From: Psychromarinibacter halotolerans
GTDB lineage: Bacteria > Pseudomonadota > Alphaproteobacteria > Rhodobacterales > Rhodobacteraceae
DNA length: 64,000 bases
Assembly: GCF_029168315.1 (NCBI RefSeq)
Contig: NZ_JARGYD010000008.1
Location: forward strand, 62,001-126,000
Reading direction: 5' to 3'
In this document: piece by piece, positions 7,513 to 16,075 of the stretch
How positions within the stretch are numbered: the stretch's first letter is position 1
Layout of the letters: the number at the start of each line of letters is the position of its first letter
Notes under the pieces: generated by a model
Seen by the model: the letters and a program-made list of their open reading frames with translations, nothing else
Told to the model about the DNA's origin: nothing
Database searches by the model: none
Made by a program: the position numbers and the translations under genes

Positions 7513-9174
7513 TCAGTCCGTGCCGAGGTGTGTCTGGCGCACCGGGCCGCGGTATTTTTCGGTCAGGTCCTCCGGAACCTCGCTGCCGTCCACAAGGAAC
7601 GGCAGGATGCCCTTCCGCGCCGACCGGCCGCGCATGGCGGCGATGTCGGCGTCCGAGCGGGTGACGCGCTGCGACATCCGGCGGCCCCAGCGGGCGAGGG
7701 ATTCGTACAGACGGGCGATCTCGGCCTCGTGGCCCGGGGCTTTCGCAAGATCGCGGAACTCGTCCGGGTCGGTGTCCAGATCGAACAGCATCGGGCGGAA
7801 GCCGCCTTCGAAATGGATCAGTTTCCAGCGGCCGTCGAACACCATGAACATGCGGGCGTCGCGGCTGTCGAGGCCCAGCGCGGTGCACATCGGCGTGACG
7901 GAATAGTCGTATTCGCTGATCGCCACGTCGCGCCAATCGGGCGTGCCGGGCGTTTCGCCGTCGAGCCACGGCTGAAGCGAGCGGCCCTCGACGATATGCG
8001 ACGGGACTTCGCCGCCTGCCGCCTCGATGAAGGTGGCCGCAAGGTCGATGGCCTCGACCAGCGCGTCGCAGGTGGTGCCTCGGGTGGCGTCGGCGCGGGC
8101 GCGTGGGTCGCGGATGATCATCGGGATCTTGACCGCGGGCTGGTGGAACATGTCCTTTTCGCCCAGCCAGTGATCGCCGAGATAATCGCCGTGGTCCGAG
8201 GTCAGCACGATCATCGTGTCGTCCATCCGGCCCGTGCGTTCGAGGTAGTCCAGCAGACGCCCCAGTTGGTCGTCGCATTGCCGGATCAGACCCATGTAGG
8301 CCGGGATCACCTTGTCGCGCACATCGTCGCGCTGGAAGGCGGACGCGATGCGGTTCGACTGGTAGGCCGCCAGCACCGGGTGCGGGTCATCCCGTTCCAT
8401 CTGGTGCCGGGTCGCGGCGGGGACGTGGTTGGGCCCGTACATCGCATGGTAGGGTGCGGGCACGATGTAAGGCCAGTGCGGCTTGATGTACGAGACATGC
8501 GCGCACCACGGGCCGTCGGCCCGTTCGATGAAGCGGATCGTCTCGCCGGTCAGCCACGGCGTCTCGCTGTCTTCCTCGCGGATGTTGGCGGGTTTGTCGG
8601 CGTTGGCGAACATCCAGCCGCTGGCGATCTCGCCGTCCTCGATCCCGGCATTCGCATAGTCGGCCCACGGGTTTTCGCCGTCGTAGCCCTTGGCCTTCAG
8701 GTACTCGTTGTAGGGCGAGCGTTTCGCGTCGTAGAACCCGTCCGGCCCCTGCCCCCATAATCCGTCGTCACGGATCCATGCGTCGAAGCCGCACTCGGCC
8801 TGCCGCGCGCCGATGAGGCTGTCGGGGGCAAGGCCCAGCCGTTCCATCCCCTCGGCATCCGCTTTCATGTGGGTCTTGCCGATCAGCCAGCAGCCCATGC
8901 CAAGCTTTCGCAGGTGGTCGCCCATCGTCTGTTCGCCCACCCGCAGCGGGAACCCGTTCCACTGCGCCCCGTGCGAGGACGGGTAGCGCCCGGTGTAGAA
9001 ACTCATCCGCGACGAGCCGCAGACCGGCGACTGGACATAGGCGTTGGTAAAGCGCACGCCGCCCGCCGCGACCCGGTCGAAATTGGGCGTGTGCAGGTGC
9101 GGGTGACCGGCGCAGGACAGGTAGTCGAACCGCAACTGGTCGTACATGATGAACAGGATGTTCAACTTGGTCAC
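7513..9174 (-). CDS. Sulfatase-family hydrolase (alkaline-phosphatase superfamily)
   Basis: This 553-residue type I sulfatase/phosphonate monoester hydrolase-like protein has metal-binding Asp12 in the N-terminal YDQLRFDY motif and the C-terminal LTSDHGDYLGDHWLGEKDMFHQP metal site. The catalytic loop reads VCGSSRMSFYTGR: Cys52 is where formylglycine is made, but the usual C-x-P-S-R has Ser for Pro. I chose the GTG start at 9174 because a strong AGGAGGAGG lies 7-10 bp upstream; an upstream in-frame extension lacks such a site. The substrate is unknown. No sulfatase-maturase gene is adjacent. Confidence 0.85.
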   Translation of the reverse strand: MTKLNILFIMYDQLRFDYLSCAGHPHLHTPNFDRVAAGGVRFTNAYVQSPVCGSSRMSFYTGRYPSSHGAQWNGFPLRVGEQTMGDHLRKLGMGCWLIGKTHMKADAEGMERLGLAPDSLIGARQAECGFDAWIRDDGLWGQGPDGFYDAKRSPYNEYLKAKGYDGENPWADYANAGIEDGEIASGWMFANADKPANIREEDSETPWLTGETIRFIERADGPWCAHVSYIKPHWPYIVPAPYHAMYGPNHVPAATRHQMERDDPHPVLAAYQSNRIASAFQRDDVRDKVIPAYMGLIRQCDDQLGRLLDYLERTGRMDDTMIVLTSDHGDYLGDHWLGEKDMFHQPAVKIPMIIRDPRARADATRGTTCDALVEAIDLAATFIEAAGGEVPSHIVEGRSLQPWLDGETPGTPDWRDVAISEYDYSVTPMCTALGLDSRDARMFMVFDGRWKLIHFEGGFRPMLFDLDTDPDEFRDLAKAPGHEAEIARLYESLARWGRRMSQRVTRSDADIAAMRGRSARKGILPFLVDGSEVPEDLTEKYRGPVRQTHLGTD

Positions 9175-9221
9175 TGACGCGCCTCCTCCTTGCCGTGCCG
9201 GCGCACGATAGGCGGGATGGC

Positions 9222-9244
9222 GGCGGGGGGAAAGCACCCCCGCC
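9222..9244 (-). terminator. Hairpin after uvrD
   Basis: An 8-bp G/C stem (GGCGGGGG / CCCCCGCC) lies about 20 bp past the uvrD stop and before the sulfatase gene start. It has no U-tract, so it is a weak terminator candidate. Confidence 0.35.
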
Positions 9245-9263
9245 CGGTCTGTGGCTTATGCGG

Positions 9264-11630
9264 TCAGAAGGGCACGTCGTCGGCCCGGTCGGCGGCAACG
9301 ACGAACTTTGCCACCACCTTCTTGGAGCCTGCCTTTTCGAACTCGATGTCCAGCTTGTCGCCCTCGATCCCCATGACGTAGCCGTAGCCGAACTTGGTGT
9401 GGAACACCCGGTCGCCCTGCGTGTAGGCCGAGACGGCGGTGGAATCGATCGTCATGTTGCGGCTTTCCTGCGGCTGGCTCATGCCGCGTGTCGACTGCCG
9501 CGCCTGCAGCCGTTTCCAGCCGGGCGAGTTGTAGACATTCGCATCGGCCGCGCGATCGACGATGGTGGACCCGCCGCCCATCCCCGCCGCGCCATAGCCG
9601 CCGCCGTACAGGCCCGGCGGGGTCAGCACCTCGACATGGTCCTCGGGCAGTTCGTCGATGAACCGCGACGGAAGCGCCGACTGCCACTGGCCGTAAACCC
9701 GGCGGTTGGCGGCGAAAGAGATGGTGCACAGTTCCTCGGCCCGGGTGATGCCGACGTAGGCAAGGCGGCGTTCCTCTTCGAGCCCCTTCAGACCGCTTTC
9801 GTCCATCGACCGCTGCGAGGGGAACAGCCCGTCTTCCCAGCCCGGCAGGAACACGGCGGGGAACTCAAGCCCCTTGGCCCCGTGCAGGGTCATGATCGAC
9901 ACCTTGGCGCCGCCATCGTCGGTTTCGTTGTCCATGATCAGCGCGACGTGTTCGAGGAACCCCTGAAGGTTCTCGAAGTTCTCCAGCGCCTTCACCAGTT
10001 CCTTGAGGTTCTCCAGCCGGCCCGGCGCCTCGGGCGTTTTGTCGTTCTGCCACATCGTCGTGTAGCCGGAATCGTCAAGGATCTGTTCGGCCAGTTCGAT
10101 ATGGTTCTGCTTTGGGTCCAGCGCCTTGGCGTGCCAGCGGTCGAACTGTTCGACCAGCGCGCCGACCTGACCCTTGGCCTTGCCGGTCAGTTCGCCCGCC
10201 GATACGCACAGGCGCGCGCCTTCCAGCAGCGACACGCCGTTCGCCCGCGCCGCGCGTTGCATGGTCTGCTGGGCCTTGTCGCCCGCACCGCGCTTGGGCG
10301 TGTTCACGATGCGCTCGAACGCAAGATCGTCGTCCGGCGAACAGGCGACGCGGAAGTAGGCCATCGCATCGCGGATCTCCATCCGCTCGTAGAAGCGGGG
10401 GCCGCCGATCACGCGGTAGGGCAGACCGATTGTCAGGAATCTGTCCTCGAACGCCCGCATCTGGTGCGAAGCACGCACCAGAATGGCGCATTCGTCCAAG
10501 TTCATCGGACGCTGGCCGCGGGTGCCGCCCTGCATCGCTTCCAGTTCCTCGCCGATCCAGCGGGCTTCTTCTTCGCCGTCCCAGTGGCCGATCAGGCGCA
10601 CCTTCTCGCCGTCGTTCTTGTCGGTCCACAGCGTCTTGCCCAGCCGCCCTTCGTTCGCGTCGATCACGCGCGAGGCGGCGGCAAGGATGTGCGGGGTCGA
10701 GCGATAGTTCTGTTCCAGCCGGATCACCGTGGCGCCGGGGAAATCCTTTTCGAACCGCAGGATGTTGCCGACCTCGGCGCCGCGCCAGCCGTAGATCGAC
10801 TGGTCGTCATCGCCGACGCAGCAGATGTTGCGGTGCCCCTGCGCCAGCAGCCGCAGCCACAGGTACTGCGCCACGTTCGTGTCCTGGTATTCGTCCACCA
10901 GCACGTAGCGGAACCACCGCTGGTACTGGGCCAGCACGTCGGAATGGGTCTGGAAGATCGTCAGGACGTGCAGCAGCAGATCGCCGAAATCGACCGCGTT
11001 CAATTCTTTCAGGCGGGCCTGATACTGAGCGTAAAGTTCGGTGCCGCGCTGGTTGAAAGCCGCCGCTTCGGCGGCGGGCACCTTGTCGGGCGTCCACGCA
11101 CGGTTTTTCCAGTTGTCGATGATCCCCGACAGCATCCGGGGCGGCCAGCGTTTCTCGTCGATGTTGGCGGCCACGATCAGCTGTTTCAGCAGGCGGATCT
11201 GGTCATCGGTGTCGAGGATGGTGAAGTTCGACTTCAGCCCCACCAGTTCCGCGTGCCGCCGCAACAGCTTGACGCAGATGGCGTGGAACGTGCCCAGCCA
11301 CGGCATCCCCTCGACCGTCTGGCCCAGCAGCTTCGCGACGCGCTCTTTCATCTCGCGCGCGGCCTTGTTGGTGAAGGTGACCGCGAGGATCTCGTTCGGG
11401 CGCGCCTTGCCCGAGTTCAGCAGGTGGGCGATGCGGGTGGTCAGCGCCTTGGTCTTGCCCGTGCCCGCGCCGGCAAGCATCAGGACGGGGCCGTCCAGCG
11501 CCTCGACCGCCGCACGTTGCGCGGGGTTAAGGTCGTCCAGATACGGGGCGGGCCGCGCCGCCATCGCACGGGCCGACAGGGACCCGGACGCGGCAGCCTC
11601 GAAGGCGTCGTCTTCGGCGAAATTGCTCAT
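9264..11630 (-). CDS. uvrD: ATP-dependent DNA helicase UvrD/PcrA
   Basis: This 788-residue superfamily 1A 3'-5' helicase unwinds DNA in nucleotide-excision and mismatch repair. The Walker A motif AGAGTGKT lies near residues 53-60, followed by VTFTNKAAREMKERV (motif Ia), VLVDEYQDTN (motif II, DEXQ), VGDDDQSIYGWRGA (motif III), LEQNYRS (motif IV) and LMTLHGAKGLEFPAVFLPGWEDGLFP (motif V). The C-terminal tail (from about residue 700) has the usual GDRVFHTKFGYGYVMGIEGDKLDIEFE Tudor-like domain that contacts RNA polymerase. Length and order are typical. It seems to be a single-gene unit. Confidence 0.95.
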   Translation of the reverse strand: MSNFAEDDAFEAAASGSLSARAMAARPAPYLDDLNPAQRAAVEALDGPVLMLAGAGTGKTKALTTRIAHLLNSGKARPNEILAVTFTNKAAREMKERVAKLLGQTVEGMPWLGTFHAICVKLLRRHAELVGLKSNFTILDTDDQIRLLKQLIVAANIDEKRWPPRMLSGIIDNWKNRAWTPDKVPAAEAAAFNQRGTELYAQYQARLKELNAVDFGDLLLHVLTIFQTHSDVLAQYQRWFRYVLVDEYQDTNVAQYLWLRLLAQGHRNICCVGDDDQSIYGWRGAEVGNILRFEKDFPGATVIRLEQNYRSTPHILAAASRVIDANEGRLGKTLWTDKNDGEKVRLIGHWDGEEEARWIGEELEAMQGGTRGQRPMNLDECAILVRASHQMRAFEDRFLTIGLPYRVIGGPRFYERMEIRDAMAYFRVACSPDDDLAFERIVNTPKRGAGDKAQQTMQRAARANGVSLLEGARLCVSAGELTGKAKGQVGALVEQFDRWHAKALDPKQNHIELAEQILDDSGYTTMWQNDKTPEAPGRLENLKELVKALENFENLQGFLEHVALIMDNETDDGGAKVSIMTLHGAKGLEFPAVFLPGWEDGLFPSQRSMDESGLKGLEEERRLAYVGITRAEELCTISFAANRRVYGQWQSALPSRFIDELPEDHVEVLTPPGLYGGGYGAAGMGGGSTIVDRAADANVYNSPGWKRLQARQSTRGMSQPQESRNMTIDSTAVSAYTQGDRVFHTKFGYGYVMGIEGDKLDIEFEKAGSKKVVAKFVVAADRADDVPF

Positions 11631-11715
11631 GCCGCCAATCTAGCCGGTCCGGTGCGCGAGGAAAAGCCTTGTTCTCTTAATGTTCTCAACACTTACGGTG
11701 AGCGACTAAATCCGT

Positions 11716-12213
11716 TTAATCCTGTACGGGCGTTTCCTGCGATGCAGGAATTTCCTCCAACGGGGGCACTTCAAAGGCGCTTCCAAGATTGCAATGCTGC
11801 TTGGCCAAAGGCTCGTCCGGCAAATCGAACAAGTCTTTGTCTAGCCCTAACTCTCGGTAAGGAGAGGTCGCGACCCACCGTCGGACGAAATCCCGAGAAC
11901 AGACTGCGTAGGCAACACCAGCGCGCTTCGTGACCTCCCGCAGCTCGTACTGATACCGATCTTCGATCCCATCTGTGTCTATGACGATCACCATCGGCGT
12001 TTTGCCCGTCAGTATCCCAGCGAATATTGCTTGGTGGACACTGTCACGGTTGGATGGCGTGTTGTCCAACCCGACCTCAATGACATGGGTCGGTGTTTCA
12101 CAATCAATGCGGACATATCGCTCCTCGCCGATATTCGGGAAGTAATGGCGGGTTTCCGTCTCCCCTCCTGACAACAGCGTACACAATAAGAAAGTACTCG
12201 CCAGTTCGTTCAT
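11716..12213 (-). CDS. Conserved small protein of unknown function, nuclease-fold-like
   Basis: I do not recognise a named family. The protein has 165 residues; the first 20 may be a weak signal peptide (MNELASTFLLCTLLSGGETET). The core reads RIDCETPTHVIEVGLD, then a helix and GKTPMVIVIDTDGIEDRYQYELR. A strand pair with Asp followed by E-V-G recalls PD-(D/E)XK nuclease-like folds, but this is only a resemblance. The ATG at 12213 has GGAGGAG 7 bp upstream; a 7-codon upstream extension is less likely. The gene is visibly less GC-rich than its neighbours and sits behind a CtrA-type box, suggesting cell-cycle or motility/gene-transfer control. Confidence 0.7.
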   Translation of the reverse strand: MNELASTFLLCTLLSGGETETRHYFPNIGEERYVRIDCETPTHVIEVGLDNTPSNRDSVHQAIFAGILTGKTPMVIVIDTDGIEDRYQYELREVTKRAGVAYAVCSRDFVRRWVATSPYRELGLDKDLFDLPDEPLAKQHCNLGSAFEVPPLEEIPASQETPVQD

Positions 12214-12238
12214 AGTGAGGCTCCTCCAGACCAAAACG

Positions 12239-12253
12239 TTAATAAAAAGTTAA
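12239..12253 (-). promoter_or_regulatory. CtrA-type binding site
   Basis: Read on the minus strand, the site is TTAACTTTTTATTAA followed by C, an exact match to the CtrA consensus TTAA-N7-TTAAC. It lies 26-40 bp before the start of the small unknown gene ending at 11716 and in the same orientation. CtrA is the master response regulator of alphaproteobacteria and in Rhodobacterales controls motility and gene-transfer-agent genes. The site is exact; binding is inferred. Confidence 0.55.
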
Positions 12254-12339
12254 TCCTGGATACCACACGTTAACGCTTACCGATATCCTCGCCACGCAGC
12301 CGTCTTCCCCACCCCCGCGCGCCGCGCTAAGCAGTCGGC

Positions 12340-13041
12340 ATGATCGAGGCGATCCTTTATTCCCTGCTGGCTGGCGCAATGATGCCGCTGGGCGGCCTGC
12401 TGGCGCGGGCCGAGCAGGCGCGTCCGGTCTCGATTGAGCCGGAACTGGTGCATTTCGTCGTGGCGTTCGGCGGCGGCGCGCTGGTAGCTGCCGTGGCGCT
12501 GGTGCTGGTGCCGCAGGGGGCCGAGGCGCTGCCCGCGTTCTGGGCGGTCGCCTGCCTGTTCGGCGGCGGCGGCCTGTTCCTGCTGATCGACCGCGCACTG
12601 GCGAGGACCAGCGGGCACAAGGGCCAGTTGCTGGCAATGCTCGCGGATTTCGTGCCCGAAGCGGTGGCGCTTGGCGCCCTGTTCGCGACGGGCAGCGACG
12701 CCGCCCCGCTGCTGGCGATGCTGATCGCGCTGCAGAACCTGCCCGAGGGGTTCAACGCCTACCGCGAGACCGCCGCCAGCGGGCATCCGGGCGGCAAAAC
12801 CTTGAAAGTCTTCTGCCTTCTGGCGCTTATCGGTCCCGCCGCCGCATTGGTGGGGCATCTTGTCATGGCGGACATGCCGTCGCTGCTGGGGGCGCTGATG
12901 ATGACAGCCTCTGGCGGTATCCTGTATCTCATCTTCCAGGACGTTGCGCCACAGGCGCCGCTGGCCAACCGCTGGGGACCTTCCTTCGGCGCGGTGCTGG
13001 GGTTCGGCCTGGGCCTGTTCGGACATCTGGTGACACATTGA
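12340..13041 (+). CDS. ZIP-family metal transporter
   Basis: This 233-residue integral membrane protein of the ZIP family (ZupT-like) should import divalent metals such as zinc. About eight hydrophobic segments are visible. The conserved helices IV and V carry the metal-binding residues in QLLAMLADFVPEAVALGAL and LIALQNLPEGFNAYRE (helix V: N-x-P-E-G). The His-rich loop is short. The TGA overlaps the TTG start of the next gene (ATTGA). No strong ribosome-binding site precedes the ATG. Confidence 0.85.
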   Translation: MIEAILYSLLAGAMMPLGGLLARAEQARPVSIEPELVHFVVAFGGGALVAAVALVLVPQGAEALPAFWAVACLFGGGGLFLLIDRALARTSGHKGQLLAMLADFVPEAVALGALFATGSDAAPLLAMLIALQNLPEGFNAYRETAASGHPGGKTLKVFCLLALIGPAAALVGHLVMADMPSLLGALMMTASGGILYLIFQDVAPQAPLANRWGPSFGAVLGFGLGLFGHLVTH

Positions 13042-14180
13042 GCGATCTCGACCAAACACACCCCTCTATCGCCGACCTGCGCGACCGTGCCCGGCGCCGC
13101 CTGCCCCGCTTCGTGTGGGACTTCATGGACAGCGCCACCGGCACCGAAAGCACCGAGAAGCGCAACCGCGACAAGCTGGACGAGATCCGCTTCCGCCCCG
13201 ACGTTCTGTTCGGCGAACCCGAGTTCCGGCTGGGCAAGTCCCTGCTGGGCCGAGATTACGCCCTGCCCATCGGCATCTCGCCCGTCGGCATGTCGGGGCT
13301 GGTCTGGCCCGGGGCCGAGGTCGCGCTGGCCAAGCTGGGGGCGGAACGCAACATCCCCTACGGCCTGTCCTGCGTAGCAACGCAATTGCCCGAGAACGTC
13401 GGCCCGTACACCAACGGCGACGGCTGGTTCCAGCTGTACCCGCCGCGCGATCCGAAGATCCGCGCCGACATGCTGAAACGGGCGAAGGACAGCGGGTTCC
13501 GCACCCTCGTGCTGACCGCCGACGTGCCCTATGCCAGCCGCCGCGAACGCCAGCGCCGGGGCGGCATGACCAGCCCGCCCCGCATCACCCCGCGCATCGC
13601 GTGGCAATGCGCCACCAAACCCGCGTGGTCGCTGGCCACCGCCCGCACCGGGATGCCCCGGCTGGCGTTCATCGAAAGCTATACAGGCCGGTCCGGTGCC
13701 CTGTCGTCGACGGCGCATGTCGGCTACCTGATCCGCACCTCGCCCGACTGGGACTATCTTCGGGCGCTGCGCGAGGAATGGGACGGGCCGCTGGTGGTCA
13801 AGGGCATCCTCGTGCCCGAGGACGCGGCGCGGCTGAAACAGGAAGGCGCCGACGCCGTGTGGGTGTCCAACCACGCCGGACGCCAGTTCGACGCGGCGCC
13901 ATCGTCGATCGAGGTGCTGCCCGCGATCCGCGACGCGGTCGGCCCAGACTATCCGCTGATCTTCGACAGCGGCGTCCGCAGCGGTCTGGACGTGCTGCGC
14001 GCGCTGGCGCTGGGGGCGGATTTCGTCTTTCTCGGCCGCGCGTTCCACTACGGGCTGGCCGCTTTCGGGCCAAGCGGGGCGGCGCATGTGGTCGACCTGA
14101 TGACCGAGGACCTGAAGGCGAACCTTGGCCAGCTGGGGCTGCCAAGCTACGACGGGCTGGCACAGCGTCTGTTGACGTAA
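13038..14180 (+). CDS. lldD: FMN-dependent alpha-hydroxy-acid dehydrogenase (LldD-like)
   Basis: This 380-residue protein belongs to the FMN-dependent 2-hydroxy-acid oxidase/dehydrogenase family, in which L-lactate dehydrogenase (quinone) is the best-known member. Visible family blocks are PIGISPVGMSGLVWPGAE (FMN phosphate and ring region), ECVKG-equivalent PLVVKGILVPEDA, catalytic SNHAGRQFDAAPSS (His-x2-Arg) and IFDSGVRSGLDVLRALALGADFVFLGRAF. The signature has HAGRQF in place of HGGRQL, so the substrate may differ from lactate. The TTG start at 13038 overlaps the transporter stop by 4 bp. Confidence 0.85.
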   Translation: MSDLDQTHPSIADLRDRARRRLPRFVWDFMDSATGTESTEKRNRDKLDEIRFRPDVLFGEPEFRLGKSLLGRDYALPIGISPVGMSGLVWPGAEVALAKLGAERNIPYGLSCVATQLPENVGPYTNGDGWFQLYPPRDPKIRADMLKRAKDSGFRTLVLTADVPYASRRERQRRGGMTSPPRITPRIAWQCATKPAWSLATARTGMPRLAFIESYTGRSGALSSTAHVGYLIRTSPDWDYLRALREEWDGPLVVKGILVPEDAARLKQEGADAVWVSNHAGRQFDAAPSSIEVLPAIRDAVGPDYPLIFDSGVRSGLDVLRALALGADFVFLGRAFHYGLAAFGPSGAAHVVDLMTEDLKANLGQLGLPSYDGLAQRLLT

Positions 14181-14267
14181 CACCCCACGCGGTTAGATAA
14201 ACTTGGCATACGCGGCGGCCGGACTTCGGCCCATCTCGGCACGCGTACAGATCGGACGGATACACCC

Positions 14268-15344
14268 ATGGCGCTTCCCGCGAACCAGCAGCTTAGAATC
14301 TGGAGCATCGCCATCGTGGTGTTCCTTGTCGTCATGTGGTTCCTCGGCGACGTTATCCTGCCCTTCGTGCTGGGCGGCGCGGTCGCGTACCTTCTGGACC
14401 CGATCGCCGACTGGCTTCAAAAGCGGGGCCTCAGCCGGATCGCCGCGACGATCCTGATCTCGGTCTGCGCGGTGCTGGTCTTCGCCATCGTCAACCTTGC
14501 GCTGGTGCCAACGCTTGTCCGTCAGGCCAACGCGCTGATCGAGACGTTCCCCCGCCTTGCCGAGAACCTGCAAGCTTGGCTGGCGACGCATGTCCCATCG
14601 CTGATGGATCAGGATTCGACGATCCGGCAGTCGCTGCAATCGCTGGGCGAGATGCTGAAGGAACGCGGCGCGGCGCTGGTCGAGACGGTTCTGTCCTCGG
14701 CGGTGAGCGTGCTGAACATCCTGCTGCTGGTCGTGATCGTGCCGGTGGTGGCCTTCTATCTGCTGCTGGACTGGGACCGCATGGTGGCCCGCATCGACGA
14801 CCTGCTGCCCCGCGACCATGCCCCGACGATCCGCAAGCTGGCCTCTGACATCGACCGCACGCTGGCGTCGTTCATCAGGGGTCAGGGCGTCGTGATGATG
14901 ATCCTCGGGGCCTATTATGCCATCGCGCTGATGCTGGCGGGGCTGCAATTCGGGCTGGTCATCGGCGCCATCGGCGGGCTGCTGACCTTCATCCCCTACG
15001 TCGGCGCCCTTGTCGGCGGCGCGCTGGCCATCGGGCTGGCGCTGTTCCAGTTCTGGGGCGAATGGCTGCACATCGCGATCGTGGCGGGCATCTTCTTTTC
15101 CGGCCAGTTCATCGAAGGCAACATCCTGACCCCCAAGCTGGTCGGCGATTCCGTCGGGCTGCACCCGGTCTGGCTGCTGCTGGCCCTGTCCGCCTTCGGG
15201 TCGTTGTTCGGGTTCGTGGGGATGCTGGTGGCCGTGCCCGTGGCTGCGGCGCTTGGCGTGCTTGCACGGTTCGCAGTGGACCAATACAAGCAGGGCCGCC
15301 TCTACAAGGGGTACGACACGCAGGACGACGCAGGGCGCGACTGA
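14268..15344 (+). CDS. AI-2E/PerM-family membrane transporter
   Basis: This 358-residue inner-membrane protein of the AI-2E family transporter group (PerM/YdiK-like) has about seven hydrophobic segments. The N-terminal pair IAIVVFLVVMWFLGDVILPFVLGGAVAYLLDPI carries the family D-P after helix 2. The C-terminal block has VIGAIGGLLTFIPYVGALVG and EGNILTPKLVGDSVGLHPV, both diagnostic. Despite the name, most members have no proven substrate; some are Na+/H+ antiporters or exporters. It is followed 3 bp later by the Hda gene, an arrangement common in alphaproteobacteria. Confidence 0.88.
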   Translation: MALPANQQLRIWSIAIVVFLVVMWFLGDVILPFVLGGAVAYLLDPIADWLQKRGLSRIAATILISVCAVLVFAIVNLALVPTLVRQANALIETFPRLAENLQAWLATHVPSLMDQDSTIRQSLQSLGEMLKERGAALVETVLSSAVSVLNILLLVVIVPVVAFYLLLDWDRMVARIDDLLPRDHAPTIRKLASDIDRTLASFIRGQGVVMMILGAYYAIALMLAGLQFGLVIGAIGGLLTFIPYVGALVGGALAIGLALFQFWGEWLHIAIVAGIFFSGQFIEGNILTPKLVGDSVGLHPVWLLLALSAFGSLFGFVGMLVAVPVAAALGVLARFAVDQYKQGRLYKGYDTQDDAGRD

Positions 15345-15347
15345 CCC

Positions 15348-16034
15348 TTGGACGAACAGTACAGCTTTGACCTGACCCGGCGCCCGTCGCTGGGGCGCGG
15401 GGATTTCTTCATCTCTCCCGCCAACGCCACAGCCGTGGCGACCGTCGAATCGTGGCCGGACTGGCCCTCGGCAAAGCTGGTGCTGCACGGGCCGGAAGCC
15501 TCTGGGAAAACCCATCTTGCACATGTCTGGGCGGCCCAGACCGAGGCGACGATCACCGACGCCGCCGACCTGTCCGCCGCCGACATTCCGGTGCTGGTGA
15601 CGGCGCCGGTGGTGATTGAGGACGCCGATACGCTGGCCGGCGACGACGCCGCCGAACGCGCCCTGTTCCACCTGCACAATCTGTGCCTTGCCGAGGGGCG
15701 CCCTTTGCTGCTGACCGCCGCGCGTCCGCCGCTGCAATGGGGCCTGCGCCTGCCCGACCTTGCCAGCCGGATGCAGGCGACCGCGACGGCCGAACTGCAA
15801 CCGCCTGACGACATGCTGCTGACCGCCGTTCTGGTCAAACAGCTGATCGAACGGCAGATCGATTTCGCCCCCGACATCGTCACCTATGCCATCCAGCGGA
15901 TGGAGCGCCGATTCTCCGCCGCTGCGGATCTGGCCGCCGCGCTGAACCGCGCGGCGTTTTCCGGTCGCCGCAAACGGTTGACCAAACCACTTGTCCGCGA
16001 CGTCCTCGACAAGTTGGGACAGCCGGGGTCATAA
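15348..16034 (+). CDS. hdaA: DnaA regulatory inactivator Hda homologue (HdaA)
   Basis: This 228-residue AAA+ protein is related to DnaA but lacks DNA-binding domain IV. It has Walker A GPEASGKTHLAHVWAA, a sensor-1-like LLLTAARPPLQWGLRLPDLASRM block and the C-terminal lid helices. Hda with the DNA-loaded clamp stimulates ATP hydrolysis by DnaA and so prevents re-initiation. The N-terminal EQYSFDLTRRPSLGRGDF contains a clamp-binding-like Q-x-x-F-D-L segment. TTG at 15348 is the likely start, 3 bp after the permease stop. Confidence 0.88.
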   Translation: MDEQYSFDLTRRPSLGRGDFFISPANATAVATVESWPDWPSAKLVLHGPEASGKTHLAHVWAAQTEATITDAADLSAADIPVLVTAPVVIEDADTLAGDDAAERALFHLHNLCLAEGRPLLLTAARPPLQWGLRLPDLASRMQATATAELQPPDDMLLTAVLVKQLIERQIDFAPDIVTYAIQRMERRFSAAADLAAALNRAAFSGRRKRLTKPLVRDVLDKLGQPGS

Positions 16035-16052
16035 CTGTCACCGCAGTGTCAC
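16035..16052 (+). promoter_or_regulatory. Pho-box-like direct repeat before ppk
   Basis: The sequence CTGTCACCGCAGTGTCAC consists of two 7-mers (CTGTCAC, GTGTCAC) separated by 4 bp, the exact geometry of the PhoB box (CTGTCAY-N4-CTGTCAY). A -10-like TTAACA lies 11 bp downstream at 16063-16068 and the ppk ATG is at 16076. This suggests phosphate-starvation control, with a very short or absent leader. It begins directly after the hdaA stop. Confidence 0.55.
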
Positions 16053-16075
16053 CAAGAACGGCTTAACAGGCGGAC

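Noticed and set aside
9195..11933. 912-codon plus-strand frame opposite uvrD
   Set aside because: It overlaps a complete UvrD gene with all helicase motifs; no ribosome-binding site or recognisable domain.
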